Source of the DNA: Paracoccaceae bacterium
Lineage (GTDB): Bacteria; Pseudomonadota; Alphaproteobacteria; Rhodobacterales; Rhodobacteraceae
Direction: 5' to 3'
DNA: 41,959 nt
NCBI GenBank assembly: GCA_026709265.1
Contig: JAPOTI010000133.1
Location: 1-41,959, forward strand
Shown: positions 19,061-27,668 of the stretch, piece by piece
How the letters are laid out: every line of letters begins with the position of its first letter
Position numbering within the stretch: position 1 is the first letter of the stretch
Notes under the pieces: model-generated
The model's database searches: none
The model's input: only the letters and a program-made list of their open reading frames with translations
Told to the model about the DNA's origin: nothing
Translations under genes and position numbers: made by a program

Positions 19061-19733
19061 GATCAGTGCTTCCAATGATTCCCTTCCACGAATGATTGGC
19101 ATCACAACAATTCCCACTCTTTATTTTATGCTGTGATGAGCCTCTTGCAGAACACGGACTGTGGGATCTGAAAATGGGGTGGATTGCCTAACCGAAACAG
19201 CATCGGCATCAAATTGTCATCAATTGACAAGACCTGACCGGAATCGTTGGGAATGTGCGGCGAATTGGCGCAAAGTAGGCCCCGATTGCGCGGCAATCTT
19301 TGTCTGATGAAGTGGGATCGCTGCCTGTCGCGCAGGGTGGTACCGCCCCTATCAACAATACACATGTACCTGATCAAACATATGTGAGATTCTAAGCGGC
19401 GGTGGCCAGGTCTCTGATAAGGTCGAAGCCAAGGGCATGGGACTGTCTCCTTACGTATATGGTTTGTTTCTCATTCCAACAGATCAGAGGAACAGTTCCA
19501 TCTCTAGAGACATCAACAAAAAATACCGCCAGAAGGCCAAAAGAACCCATGACTTTCACGGGTTTTGCAAGAGACTCAGATGGAATAGGAAACGAGCCGT
19601 GTCGCAGCGTGTAATCGCGTGGCCGTTGTGCATGCGTCTGTGGCGATGATAAAGGTCTTTCAGTTTCCAACCGAGCAACTTCCGATTTGGTGGAGAGACC
19701 GATTGAGACGATTTTGTCCGAATTGCAGGTATC
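19061..19733. other. Gene-poor region between the M20 peptidase and the FkbM gene
   Basis: This 670-base stretch has only short frames. The longest, 119 codons on the minus strand at 19392-19751, overlaps the start of the FkbM gene and matches no family I know; an 83-codon minus-strand frame lies at 19126-19377. Neither has a good ribosome binding site. Next to a broken gene, this could be a decayed accessory segment, but I cannot identify any parent gene. Confidence 0.45.
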
Positions 19734-20587
19734 GTGCGTAATGTCTTGCATCGTCTAAGGTCATACTTTTGGCAAAGTATGACGCGCAAAGTGCTGCGAA
19801 GGCAGCGCGTCACTTCGGATATACGTGCAATATTTCTCGGAGATTTGATCTCAAATGAGGTCATCCTTTCTGGAACATTTGAGACACACGAACTGAATTG
19901 TTTGGCGCGAACGCTCTTTACACCCCCCCCCCCTCGGGATTCGACGGCCTTGGACATTGGGGCCAATATTGGCAACCACGCGATCTATTTTGCGAGATAT
20001 TTTCAGCGAGTCATTGCGTTTGAGCCCAACCCGATGGTTGCATGTGTGTTGCGTGCCAACACGATCGCGGCCGGGAACAAGGTTGAAGTGGCAGAAATTG
20101 GCTTGTCGGAGACTCAAGGCCAATTGAATTTCAGGGTCAATGAGGACAATCTTGGTGGGTCAGGCGTGACGGACTTGGAAACTGGAATGACAATCGCGAT
20201 GTCGTCACACTCGATTCGATGGTTGCATCCATGAAAATCCAGAATGTTGAATTTATCAAGCTTGACGTTGAGGGGCATGAGGAGCAGGTGTTGAAAGGTG
20301 CATCAGAACTGATTTCAGCGTCAAAACCCACCATCGCATTTGAAGGCCACTACAAACAGTATCCCGACCAATGGCCACCCATCGCACGCCTCTTGAGTGA
20401 GTACGGTTATCGCTATGTCTACCGATTCACCGACATGCAGACTGACAGGGCGAGAATCTTGCAAAAAATAACGCCGAAGCCTCTCCGCCGTGAGGGGACA
20501 TCACTGGTTCTCAAGGAGGCCCGATACACAGATATCACGAATACAAATCACAGTATGCTGATTGCAACAGTCGCCCCGATTGGCTGA
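19734..20587 (+). pseudogene. FkbM-family methyltransferase, interrupted by a -1 frameshift
   Basis: FkbM proteins are SAM-dependent O-methyltransferases, often found in polysaccharide or antibiotic clusters. The first frame (GTG 19734 to 20234) contains the SAM-binding motif ALDIGANIGNH followed by AFEPNP. The second frame, open from 20144 to 20587, carries the C-terminal half, including RDVVTLDSMVA and the family motif FIKLDVEGHE. The first frame loses similarity after about LGGSGVTDLE and runs to a stop, so the switch lies near 20168-20195; one missing base would explain it. Rejoined, the protein is about 280 residues, normal for the family. It also holds an 11-base poly-C tract at 19923-19933, in frame as it stands. 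No glycan genes flank it. It may be a decayed gene, a phase-variable gene in an off state, or a sequence error. Confidence 0.85.
19923..19933 (+). repeat. Poly-C mononucleotide tract (11 C) inside the FkbM reading frame
   Basis: Eleven consecutive C bases encode a four-proline run (the last codon CCT), just before the SAM-binding motif. Such tracts slip during replication and act as phase-variation switches in some surface-modification genes. At 11 bases the upstream and downstream parts share one frame, so this tract is not itself the cause of the downstream frame break. Confidence 0.9.
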
Positions 20588-20872
20588 ATGATACGAATGA
20601 GTATGGCGCATCAATCAGCCTGGGAACAGTTCGTGACCGTCTCACAACCAAGTGAAAAATACTGACCCTCTCGCCGAAAGGAAAAGAAGAAATCAAACTC
20701 AACTTCCTGCGACAACGCCGTAGCTACAATACAGGCCTGATACACAAGTTCATCTCACAGTGATAAACCCGACGGTCAGCAAGCGGACAACAGGACATTT
20801 CGGGTTGCCATGTCAGCGCTTCTGCTTCATTTTGCAGGAAGTATGCATGGATTCAATGAAAGGAAGGACAGA

Positions 20873-21949
20873 ATGCAAGCTTACGCGCCGAGCTTCCGGC
20901 CTGACCGTCGTGGTCTGATGAAGGCTGCGGGTGCACTCGCAGGCCTGAGCCTGCTGCCAAAAGGAACTCTGGCAGCAGAAGACAAACAAGTGAATTTCTA
21001 CAATTGGGACACCTATATCGGCGAGACAACGCTGGACGACTTTACGGCGGCAACGGGCATTGAAGTCAAACTCGACCTTTTTGCCGATAACGATGAACTG
21101 TTCGCCAAATTGAGAGAAGGCAACCCCGGTTATGATCTGATTGTGCCGACCAACGATTTTGTGGAACGGATGCTGGTTGCCGGGATACTGATGCCGCTGG
21201 ATCATGACAAGATTCCCAATATGTCCAACCTGGGTGCCAATTTCCGTGACGCCAGTTTTGATCCGGGACTGAAACATTCGATCCCTTATATGTGGGGGAC
21301 AATCGGCGTTGGATACAATACCGCACGCACCGGTGACATCAGCAAATCATGGAAACATCTCTATGATTCTGACCAGTTTGCCGGTCAGATTTCCCTGCTT
21401 GGGGACGGCCAGAATGTCATTGGTCATGCGATGAAATATCTGGGCCATTCGCTGAACAGCACCGATATCGCGCATGTGAAGGAAGCTGAGGAACTGCTGA
21501 TTTCGCAAAAGGAGAATATCAAGGTTTTTGCCGACGACAATGGACAGGATCTTCTGGCATCCGGCGAGGTGGTTATTGCTCAGGAATGGAATGGAGACAT
21601 CCTGCAGGTCATGACCGAGGATGACGATATTTCCTTCTACGTCCCTGACGAAGGCGGGTTGATTTGGCAAGACTGCCTGTGTATTCCCAATGATGCGCCG
21701 CACCCAGACAATGCCCATGATCTCATCAACTATATTCTGGATGCTGATGCCGGAGCGGCAATTGCCGATTTCATCCAGTATGCCACGCCCAACGATGCCG
21801 CACGCGCGAAGCTGGGACCTGAATATAACGAAAATCCGGCGATCTTCCCGCCCGATGAAACCGTCGCACGTTGCGAGTTTCAACTTTATCTCGGGGAAGA
21901 GCATGTGAAGAACATCAATGACGCATGGACACGGGTTCAGGCTGCCTGA
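20873..21949 (+). CDS. potD: Polyamine ABC transporter substrate-binding protein, Tat-type signal
   Basis: This is the extracytoplasmic binding protein of a spermidine/putrescine-type importer. The 358-residue protein begins with a twin-arginine signal: RRGLMK at residues 12-17, a hydrophobic Ala/Gly/Leu segment, then cleavage near LAAEDK. The mature start VNFYNWDTYIGE is typical of PotD/PotF. ATG 20873 is chosen because AGGAAGGA lies just upstream and because it leaves a normal signal peptide; the frame opens earlier at 20810. A TACAAT at 20725-20730 could be part of its promoter. It heads a four-gene unit with two permeases and an ATPase. Ligand could be putrescine, spermidine or a related amine; sequence alone does not decide. 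Confidence 0.9.
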   Translation: MQAYAPSFRPDRRGLMKAAGALAGLSLLPKGTLAAEDKQVNFYNWDTYIGETTLDDFTAATGIEVKLDLFADNDELFAKLREGNPGYDLIVPTNDFVERMLVAGILMPLDHDKIPNMSNLGANFRDASFDPGLKHSIPYMWGTIGVGYNTARTGDISKSWKHLYDSDQFAGQISLLGDGQNVIGHAMKYLGHSLNSTDIAHVKEAEELLISQKENIKVFADDNGQDLLASGEVVIAQEWNGDILQVMTEDDDISFYVPDEGGLIWQDCLCIPNDAPHPDNAHDLINYILDADAGAAIADFIQYATPNDAARAKLGPEYNENPAIFPPDETVARCEFQLYLGEEHVKNINDAWTRVQAA

Positions 21950-21965
21950 TGAACCGACAGATCCG

Positions 21966-21983
21966 GGCGGGCTGATGCCCGCC
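21966..21983 (+). terminator. Short GC-rich hairpin between the binding protein and permease genes
   Basis: The arms GGCGGGC and GCCCGCC form a perfect 7-base-pair stem around the loop TGAT, 17 bases after the potD stop. No T-run follows, so this is not a standard terminator. Hairpins here often stabilise the binding-protein mRNA or reduce read-through, giving more binding protein than permease. Confidence 0.5.
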
Positions 21984-21999
21984 TGACATCTTCACCCTC

Positions 22000-22905
22000 G
22001 TGGAGAGCTATCACCGCAATCGCCGCCTCTTCTGGCTTTTGGCCGGCCCTGGCTCTTTCTGGTTGCTCTTCTTCTTTTTGGTGCCGCTCGGCATCGTATG
22101 GACACTGTCATTCGGTGAAAAGGCGGTCATTGATGGACAGATTTCCATCACCGAAACCGAAATCACCTGGACTCTTGCCAACTATCTTCGGGCCCTCGCC
22201 GATCCCGTCTATCTGAAAATCATCTGGAAATCAGTGTGGATTTCCGTGTTTGCCACCCTTCTGTGTTTGCTGATTGCGTATCCGGTGGCTTTCCTCATTT
22301 CATTCACCTCGCCACGGCGACAGGCATGGCTGCTTCTCGCAGTGATTCTGCCCTTTTGGATTAATCTGCTGATCCGCACCTACGCGCTCATCGCGGTCTT
22401 TCGTACCAAGGGCTATGTCAATTTTACCCTCGAATGGATCTACAACGGCTTGTGGCTCGATCACCTGTTCGGGGCTTTTCAGCCCTTGGAATTGCTCTAT
22501 AACAATTTCGCCGTGGTTGCAGGGCTGGTCTATGTGTTCATGCCCTTCATGGTTCTGCCACTCTATGCGTCGATTGAACGATTGGACAGATCCATGTTGG
22601 AAGCCTCGCTTGATCTCGGTGCGGGACAATTCACCACTTTTCTGCGTGTCACGGTACCGCTGACGATGCCGGGTATTATCTCCGGAGTGATTCTCGTATT
22701 CATCCCCAGTCTTGGCTCTTTCCTGACCGCCGATCTGCTGGGAGGCACCAACGCGACGATGATTGGCAACGTGATTGAACGACAGTTCAAGGCAGCCAAT
22801 GACTGGCCGTTTGGCGCCGCGCTGAGCTTCCTGCTGATGTATGTGACCTTCGGTGCTTTGGCCCTTCGCGCTGTTATCAGCCGGCAATCCGGGATGCCGG
22901 CATGA
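22000..22905 (+). CDS. potB: Polyamine ABC transporter permease (PotB/PotH type)
   Basis: This is one of two inner-membrane permeases of the importer. The 301-residue protein starts with a cytoplasmic basic tail and a first membrane segment (WLLFFFLVPLGIVW), and has about six transmembrane helices. The EAA coupling loop that contacts the ATPase is visible as EASLDLGAGQ...VPLTMPGI. The start is GTG 22000; no ribosome binding site is evident, and the hairpin at 21966-21983 lies just upstream. Its stop overlaps the ATG of the next permease (ATGA), indicating coupled translation. Confidence 0.92.
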   Translation: MESYHRNRRLFWLLAGPGSFWLLFFFLVPLGIVWTLSFGEKAVIDGQISITETEITWTLANYLRALADPVYLKIIWKSVWISVFATLLCLLIAYPVAFLISFTSPRRQAWLLLAVILPFWINLLIRTYALIAVFRTKGYVNFTLEWIYNGLWLDHLFGAFQPLELLYNNFAVVAGLVYVFMPFMVLPLYASIERLDRSMLEASLDLGAGQFTTFLRVTVPLTMPGIISGVILVFIPSLGSFLTADLLGGTNATMIGNVIERQFKAANDWPFGAALSFLLMYVTFGALALRAVISRQSGMPA

Positions 22906-23750
22906 GATTGATGATCCGCAGATTCTGGAAGCGCTCCGACCCGCTCGACTACGCCAACCGCCTTTGGATGAAACTCTTTATCGGAACCGTATTTATTCTC
23001 CTCTATGCGCCGGTCATTCTGATGATGATCTTCAGTTTTAACGATTCACGACGCAATATCGTTTGGCGTGGCTTCACCACAAAATATTACGAGAAGGCAT
23101 GGAACAATGACGGGTTAATTGACGCATTTGTCAACTCTTTGACAATTGCTGCCTTCAATACCGTTCTTGCCACATTGTTTGGCGCGATGATCGGGCTGCT
23201 CCTGTGGCGTTTCCGGTTTCCCTTCAAGTCGGCATATGACGGGTTCATGGCTTTGCCTATCGTCATCCCGGAAATATGTATGGGTGTTGCGATGCTGGCC
23301 TTTTTCTCGCGCATCGGTTGGCCCTCCGACCTGCCATGGCCACTCAATTTGTCATCCATTATGATCGCCCATATCGCCTTTAGTTTCCCCTTCGTTGCAA
23401 TCGTCGTGCGCGCCCGAATGGCCGGTTTCAATCGCGAGCTCGAGGAAGCCGCACGTGATCTGGGCGCCTCACAATGGCAAACATTTCGCGACGTCATTTT
23501 CCCTTATATGCGTCCCGGTCTCATCGCGGGTGCCCTGCTCGCCTTCACCCTTTCGCTGGATGATTTCGTGGTGACTTTCTTCACATCAGGTCCTGAAACC
23601 GTGACTTTTCCGGTCAAAGTCTATTCCATGGTGCGCTTCAGTGTCACACCGGAAGTCAATGCCGCATCGACTGTCCTGGTCCTGATTACTCTCGTTGCGG
23701 CCACATTCATGCTGCGCTTTCAAAGACCTCAAGAGGCCGGTGGCCCATGA
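22902..23750 (+). CDS. potC: Polyamine ABC transporter permease (PotC/PotI type)
   Basis: This is the second inner-membrane permease and partners the preceding one. The 282-residue protein begins with a charged N-terminal tail, then a membrane helix (IGTVFILLYAPVILMMIFSF) and the characteristic FNDS just after it. The EAA loop reads EEAARDLGASQ...FPYMRPGL. The ATG at 22902 overlaps the preceding stop by four bases, and its own stop overlaps the ATPase start in the same way, so the three transport genes form one coupled unit. Confidence 0.92.
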   Translation: MRLMIRRFWKRSDPLDYANRLWMKLFIGTVFILLYAPVILMMIFSFNDSRRNIVWRGFTTKYYEKAWNNDGLIDAFVNSLTIAAFNTVLATLFGAMIGLLLWRFRFPFKSAYDGFMALPIVIPEICMGVAMLAFFSRIGWPSDLPWPLNLSSIMIAHIAFSFPFVAIVVRARMAGFNRELEEAARDLGASQWQTFRDVIFPYMRPGLIAGALLAFTLSLDDFVVTFFTSGPETVTFPVKVYSMVRFSVTPEVNAASTVLVLITLVAATFMLRFQRPQEAGGP

Positions 23751-24820
23751 GCATGATCTCGATCCGCAGCCTGACCAAGACGTTTGGCACCGTCATCGCC
23801 GTCGACAACGCCTGTATTGAGATCAGGGCCAACGAGTTTTTTGCTGTTCTCGGACCATCAGGCTGCGGCAAGACAACGCTGCTGCGCATGCTTGCCGGTT
23901 TTGAGATACCAACCCATGGTCAAATCCTGATTGATAACCACGATGTCAGCGAGATGCCGCCCAACTTGCGCCCGGTCAACATGGTATTCCAATCTTACGC
24001 TGTCTTTCCGCATATGACGGTTCTTGACAATGTCAGATATGGTCTGAAAGTCACCGGTGTGGCGGCAAAAGAGGCGCGCCAGCGCGCCGAAGAAACCCTG
24101 GAAATGGTCCAACTCTCCGGCTTCGGATCACGCAAACCGGAACAACTCTCAGGAGGTCAACGACAGCGTGTTGCCCTCGCCCGCGCCCTGGTCAAGCGAC
24201 CCAAGGTCCTGTTGCTCGATGAACCCATGTCAGCGCTTGATGCCAAGCTTCGTGAACAAATGCAACTGGAACTTGCGCGATTACAGGAAGATGTCGGAAT
24301 TACATTTGTCATCGTCACTCATGACCAGGATGAGGCCCTGTCAATGGCGGACCGCATCGCCGTCATGAATGATGGAAAAGTCGAGCAGATCGCTACCCCG
24401 GAGGAACTCTACGAATCCCCCGCTTCCCGATTCGTCGCCGATTTCATTGGCAAGGTCAATCTTCTTGACGGACATGTCGTCGGTGCCGGAACGAATACAG
24501 TCACGGTTGACGTTGCGCATCTTGGTCAGGTGTCAATCCCGCATCAAGGACACGCTTCGGGTACGGTGTCACTCGCGGTGCGCCCCGAGAAAATTCGTAT
24601 GGACAGCCACAAACCTGACTCGGCTCTTCGCATGAATGGCCGGATCGTCGATTGGGCCTATTATGGTGACTCGTCGCATATCTTTGTTCAGCCCGAAGAC
24701 GGGCCGCGGATGTCAGTCACCATTCAGAATGAAACGCGTACGACCATCGAGAATGCGGATAGAGGCGATCATGTGTGGCTGAGCTGGCAGCCCGGTGATA
24801 CCCTGATCCTGGATCGTTGA
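23747..24820 (+). CDS. potA: Polyamine ABC transporter ATP-binding protein
   Basis: This is the ATPase that powers the importer. The 357-residue protein has Walker A GPSGCGKTT, Q-loop in VFQSYAVFPHM, signature LSGGQRQRVALARAL, Walker B LLLDEPMSALD, and the switch histidine in VTHDQDEAL. A C-terminal TOBE-like regulatory domain follows from about residue 240 (with VRPEKIRM). ATG 23747 overlaps the permease stop. It converges on the aminotransferase gene, whose end is about 75 bases away; I see no clear bidirectional terminator in that gap. Confidence 0.94.
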   Translation: MSMISIRSLTKTFGTVIAVDNACIEIRANEFFAVLGPSGCGKTTLLRMLAGFEIPTHGQILIDNHDVSEMPPNLRPVNMVFQSYAVFPHMTVLDNVRYGLKVTGVAAKEARQRAEETLEMVQLSGFGSRKPEQLSGGQRQRVALARALVKRPKVLLLDEPMSALDAKLREQMQLELARLQEDVGITFVIVTHDQDEALSMADRIAVMNDGKVEQIATPEELYESPASRFVADFIGKVNLLDGHVVGAGTNTVTVDVAHLGQVSIPHQGHASGTVSLAVRPEKIRMDSHKPDSALRMNGRIVDWAYYGDSSHIFVQPEDGPRMSVTIQNETRTTIENADRGDHVWLSWQPGDTLILDR

Positions 24821-24895
24821 CCCCGTTCGTTACCTTTGTTGCCATCTCTCAGGGTTTTGCCTCGGGTCTGCGCCGGGCGACGACAGAAAGCCGGG

Positions 24896-26302
24896 TTATC
24901 TCGGGTTCCAGCCCTCCTGACCAAGATCGTGACAAACGCGCTCGATTGCTGAACCGAGTTGTGTGACAGCACGGTCGATTTCGTCTTCTGTAATGATCAA
25001 TGGCGGTGACATGACATTCAAACTGCCAATTGGACGAACGAGCACGCCGAGGCTCTCGGTCGCGTCAGATACACGCGTGCCAATATCCACCTCTTCTGGA
25101 AGTTTGGCCTTTGTTGTCCGGTCAAGAACATTTTCCAGACAACGCATGAGGCCAATCCCGCGCACGTCTCCGACAAGGGGCATCCCTTCAAGTTCCTTGA
25201 GGCGCTCACCGAAATACGCACCGACAGATTGCGCATGCTCAAGGATATTCTCACGCTCCATAATTTCGATGTTCTTGAGAGCCGCGACGCAGCAGACCGG
25301 ATGACCCGCATAGGTAAAACCACTGGTATACACGCGCTTGCGATCCCCGCTCGCAATGGTCTCATGAATACGGTCAGAATAAATCGTCGCACCAATCGGC
25401 AAATAGCCCGATGACAGTCCCTTGGCAGAACAAATGATGTCGGGAACGATGCCGAACTCGTCCTCAGAGGCGAACCAATGACCCAATCGTCCAAATGCGG
25501 TCACCACTTCGTCCGAGACATAGAGAATATCATGCTGTCGGCAGACCGCATGCATCCGTCGTATATAGTCTTTGGGTGGCACCAGCACACCACCTGCTCC
25601 CATGACCGGTTCAGCGAAAAAGGCCCCGATACGGGACGGGCCAACTTCTTCGATTGTGTCCTCAAACTCCTTGACCAGATAATCACAAAACTCACTCTCA
25701 CTCATATCCTCGGGTGCCCGATAAATATCGGGGGCCGAAATATGATGTATCGTATCCTCGATATATCGGAATCCATGCGCCCGATCCGCTTCCTTGTAGC
25801 CAATCGACATGGTTGCATATGTCGAACCATGATAAGCCTGTTGCCGGGCGATCACATGGCATTTTTCCGGCTTTCCAGCGCATTGCTGATAAAAGTGTGC
25901 CAGGCGAAAGGCACTATCGACCGCGGTTGAGCCCCCAGTGGAGAAATGCACCCGATTCAGATCCCCGGGGGCGAGTTCAGCAAGCTTTGCCGCCAACCGT
26001 GCGGCAGGCTCGTTGGTCATGTCCGTGAAGGTCGAACTATATGACAGTTTGGCGACCTGTTCAGCAATCGCGTCAGCCATTTCCTGACGGCCAAGGCCAA
26101 TATTGTTGCACCACAGGCCTCCAATCATATCAAGATAGGTTTGTCCGTCTGAGTCGGTCATCTCACACCCCGAACCCGTGGAAATAATCAAGGCACCGGA
26201 ATCCTCAAAACTCTCGAAATGGGTAAAGGGATGGAGGAAGTGGCGACGATCCTGCTCCCACAATTGATATGCCGCTGCATTGCGCACGATTGTATCCTTC
26301 AT
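24896..26302 (-). CDS. Class III PLP-dependent aminotransferase (omega-transaminase type)
   Basis: These enzymes move an amino group from an omega-amino donor such as putrescine, beta-alanine or GABA to a keto acid such as pyruvate. The 468-residue protein has the class III landmarks: DMIGGLWCNNIG, substrate region AYHGSTYATMS, the PLP-ring Asp in VSDEVVTAFGR and the Schiff-base lysine in CSAKGLSSGYLP. Overall order resembles putrescine-pyruvate (SpuC-like) and beta-alanine-pyruvate transaminases. Convergence with the polyamine importer suggests an amine substrate, but this is inference. It is the last gene of a long minus-strand block, about 77 bases after the PaaG-like gene. ATG 26302 follows a GGAGACA stretch. 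Confidence 0.87.
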   Translation of the reverse strand: MKDTIVRNAAAYQLWEQDRRHFLHPFTHFESFEDSGALIISTGSGCEMTDSDGQTYLDMIGGLWCNNIGLGRQEMADAIAEQVAKLSYSSTFTDMTNEPAARLAAKLAELAPGDLNRVHFSTGGSTAVDSAFRLAHFYQQCAGKPEKCHVIARQQAYHGSTYATMSIGYKEADRAHGFRYIEDTIHHISAPDIYRAPEDMSESEFCDYLVKEFEDTIEEVGPSRIGAFFAEPVMGAGGVLVPPKDYIRRMHAVCRQHDILYVSDEVVTAFGRLGHWFASEDEFGIVPDIICSAKGLSSGYLPIGATIYSDRIHETIASGDRKRVYTSGFTYAGHPVCCVAALKNIEIMERENILEHAQSVGAYFGERLKELEGMPLVGDVRGIGLMRCLENVLDRTTKAKLPEEVDIGTRVSDATESLGVLVRPIGSLNVMSPPLIITEDEIDRAVTQLGSAIERVCHDLGQEGWNPR

Positions 26303-26379
26303 GCTGTCTCCTGATCTGTCAGCTTGGCGGTATAAGAGCCCGGGGGTGAATTCAAGACTTGCGGCGGCAGTCCAGATTC

Positions 26380-27159
26380 CTAACGTCCCTCAAATTCAGG
26401 TTTGCGCCCTTCGAGAAAGGCAAGCATGCCCTCATGAAAATCCCGCGTTTTACCCACTTCACCTTGCAACCGTGCTTCAAGCACGATCTGCGCATCAAAA
26501 TTATTGGTAAATCCAGCCTTGACCGCGGACTTGATCCGCTTGTAGGCCTCCGTTGGACCCGCGGCGAGAATCAAGGCCTTTGACCGCCAGTATTCAACAA
26601 ATTCATCGTCAGCAACGGCTTCCCAGATTAACCCCATTTCACTGGCTTTTGTCGCCGGTATCCTGTCACCAAACAGCATCATGCCCATAGCCTTCGCGGC
26701 ACCCACACGCCGTGGCAGCAGCCAAGTGCCACCGCCATCCGGAATCAATCCGATACGTGTGAATGCCTGCATAAAATAAGCGCTCTCAGCAGCAATCACC
26801 ACATCTGCAGCCAGTGCCAGATTGGCACCAGCACCGGCCGCTGCCCCATTCACCGCAGATATGACAGGGATCTCCAGATTGCGGATCGCCCGCAACATTG
26901 GAAAATATTCGTCGGTGATCGTCCGCTCCAAGTCAGCATCGGCAGGCCTGACCCGATCGCCCAGATCCTGGCCTGAACAAAAACTGTCTCCCTCACCGGT
27001 CATCACCAGCACGCGCCCCAACGCCGGAGCCTGCCGGGTTGCATCGGCGATTTCCCCGCGCATTTGACTGTTCAATGCATTCAGGACCTCAGGACGGTTG
27101 AGCGTCAACAGGACAATATTATTCTCTGTTTCAACTCTGATGGTGTCGTAGTTCATCAT
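26380..27159 (-). CDS. paaG: Enoyl-CoA hydratase/isomerase, PaaG-like
   Basis: The 259-residue crotonase-fold protein most resembles PaaG, which converts ring-epoxyphenylacetyl-CoA to an oxepin in phenylacetate breakdown. Shared signatures are FCSGQDL, AVNGAAAGAGANLAL (oxyanion hole) and GLIPDGGGTWLLPRRVG, where the second glutamate of classical hydratases is replaced by Asp-Gly as in PaaG. No other paa genes are in the window, so a different acyl-CoA substrate is quite possible. Two ATG codons (27159 and 27156) begin two bases after the ccmH stop, so it is probably co-transcribed with the cytochrome c genes despite no evident functional link. Confidence 0.82.
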   Translation of the reverse strand: MMNYDTIRVETENNIVLLTLNRPEVLNALNSQMRGEIADATRQAPALGRVLVMTGEGDSFCSGQDLGDRVRPADADLERTITDEYFPMLRAIRNLEIPVISAVNGAAAGAGANLALAADVVIAAESAYFMQAFTRIGLIPDGGGTWLLPRRVGAAKAMGMMLFGDRIPATKASEMGLIWEAVADDEFVEYWRSKALILAAGPTEAYKRIKSAVKAGFTNNFDAQIVLEARLQGEVGKTRDFHEGMLAFLEGRKPEFEGR

Positions 27160-27161
27160 GA

Positions 27162-27662
27162 TCAGGCGCGCTCTTGGTCTTGTTGACCACGAGGTTTCAG
27201 CCTGGAACCCGTGATCTTTTCGAGTGTACGTCGTTCCTCATTGGTCAGTGGTGATGGCACAGCCATGGGGGATTTCTGCCGTCGAACGACATAGACAGCC
27301 GCCGCAACAAGCGCAAAACACAAGAGGATCGGACCGGCAAGGTAAATGATCAGGTTGCTGCCGCTCGCAAGTGGCTTCAACAACACGAATTCACCATACC
27401 GATCGGTCACGTATTGATACACCTCACTGTCGGACTTGCCAGCGGCCAGTTGTTCGCGCACCAATATTCGTAAATCTCCGGCCAATGGTGCATGTGATTC
27501 ATCAATGGATTCATTTTGACAAACCAGGCAGCGGAGATTTTTCGAAATTCCCCGTGCCCGCTGTTCCAATTCCGGATCCGACAGGATTTCACCGGGTTCA
27601 ACGGCCAATACCGCTGAGAAAGCCAGACCCGCAATTCCGCAAATCAACCAGGCGAAACGCAT
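27162..27662 (-). CDS. ccmH: Cytochrome c-type biogenesis protein CcmH
   Basis: CcmH reduces or holds the apocytochrome CXXCH cysteines for heme ligation at the outer face of the inner membrane. The 166-residue protein has an N-terminal signal helix, the hallmark LRCLVCQN (Cys45 and Cys48), then a three-helix periplasmic domain and a single C-terminal membrane anchor (about residues 103-126). It is the short form without the TPR (CcmI) domain. It begins six bases after ccmF and is followed immediately by the PaaG-like gene. ATG 27662 is the clear start. Confidence 0.94.
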   Translation of the reverse strand: MRFAWLICGIAGLAFSAVLAVEPGEILSDPELEQRARGISKNLRCLVCQNESIDESHAPLAGDLRILVREQLAAGKSDSEVYQYVTDRYGEFVLLKPLASGSNLIIYLAGPILLCFALVAAAVYVVRRQKSPMAVPSPLTNEERRTLEKITGSRLKPRGQQDQERA

Positions 27663-27668
27663 CGCGCA

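Noticed and set aside
19392-19751. A 119-codon minus-strand frame
   Set aside because: No family match, no ribosome binding site, and it overlaps the start of the FkbM gene on the other strand.
20588-20763. Protein-like frame after the FkbM gene, ending LNFLRQRRSYNTGLIHKFISQ-like
   Set aside because: It has an internal stop, no start signals and overlaps the plausible C-terminus of the FkbM protein in another frame. It could be a remnant, but nothing identifies a parent.
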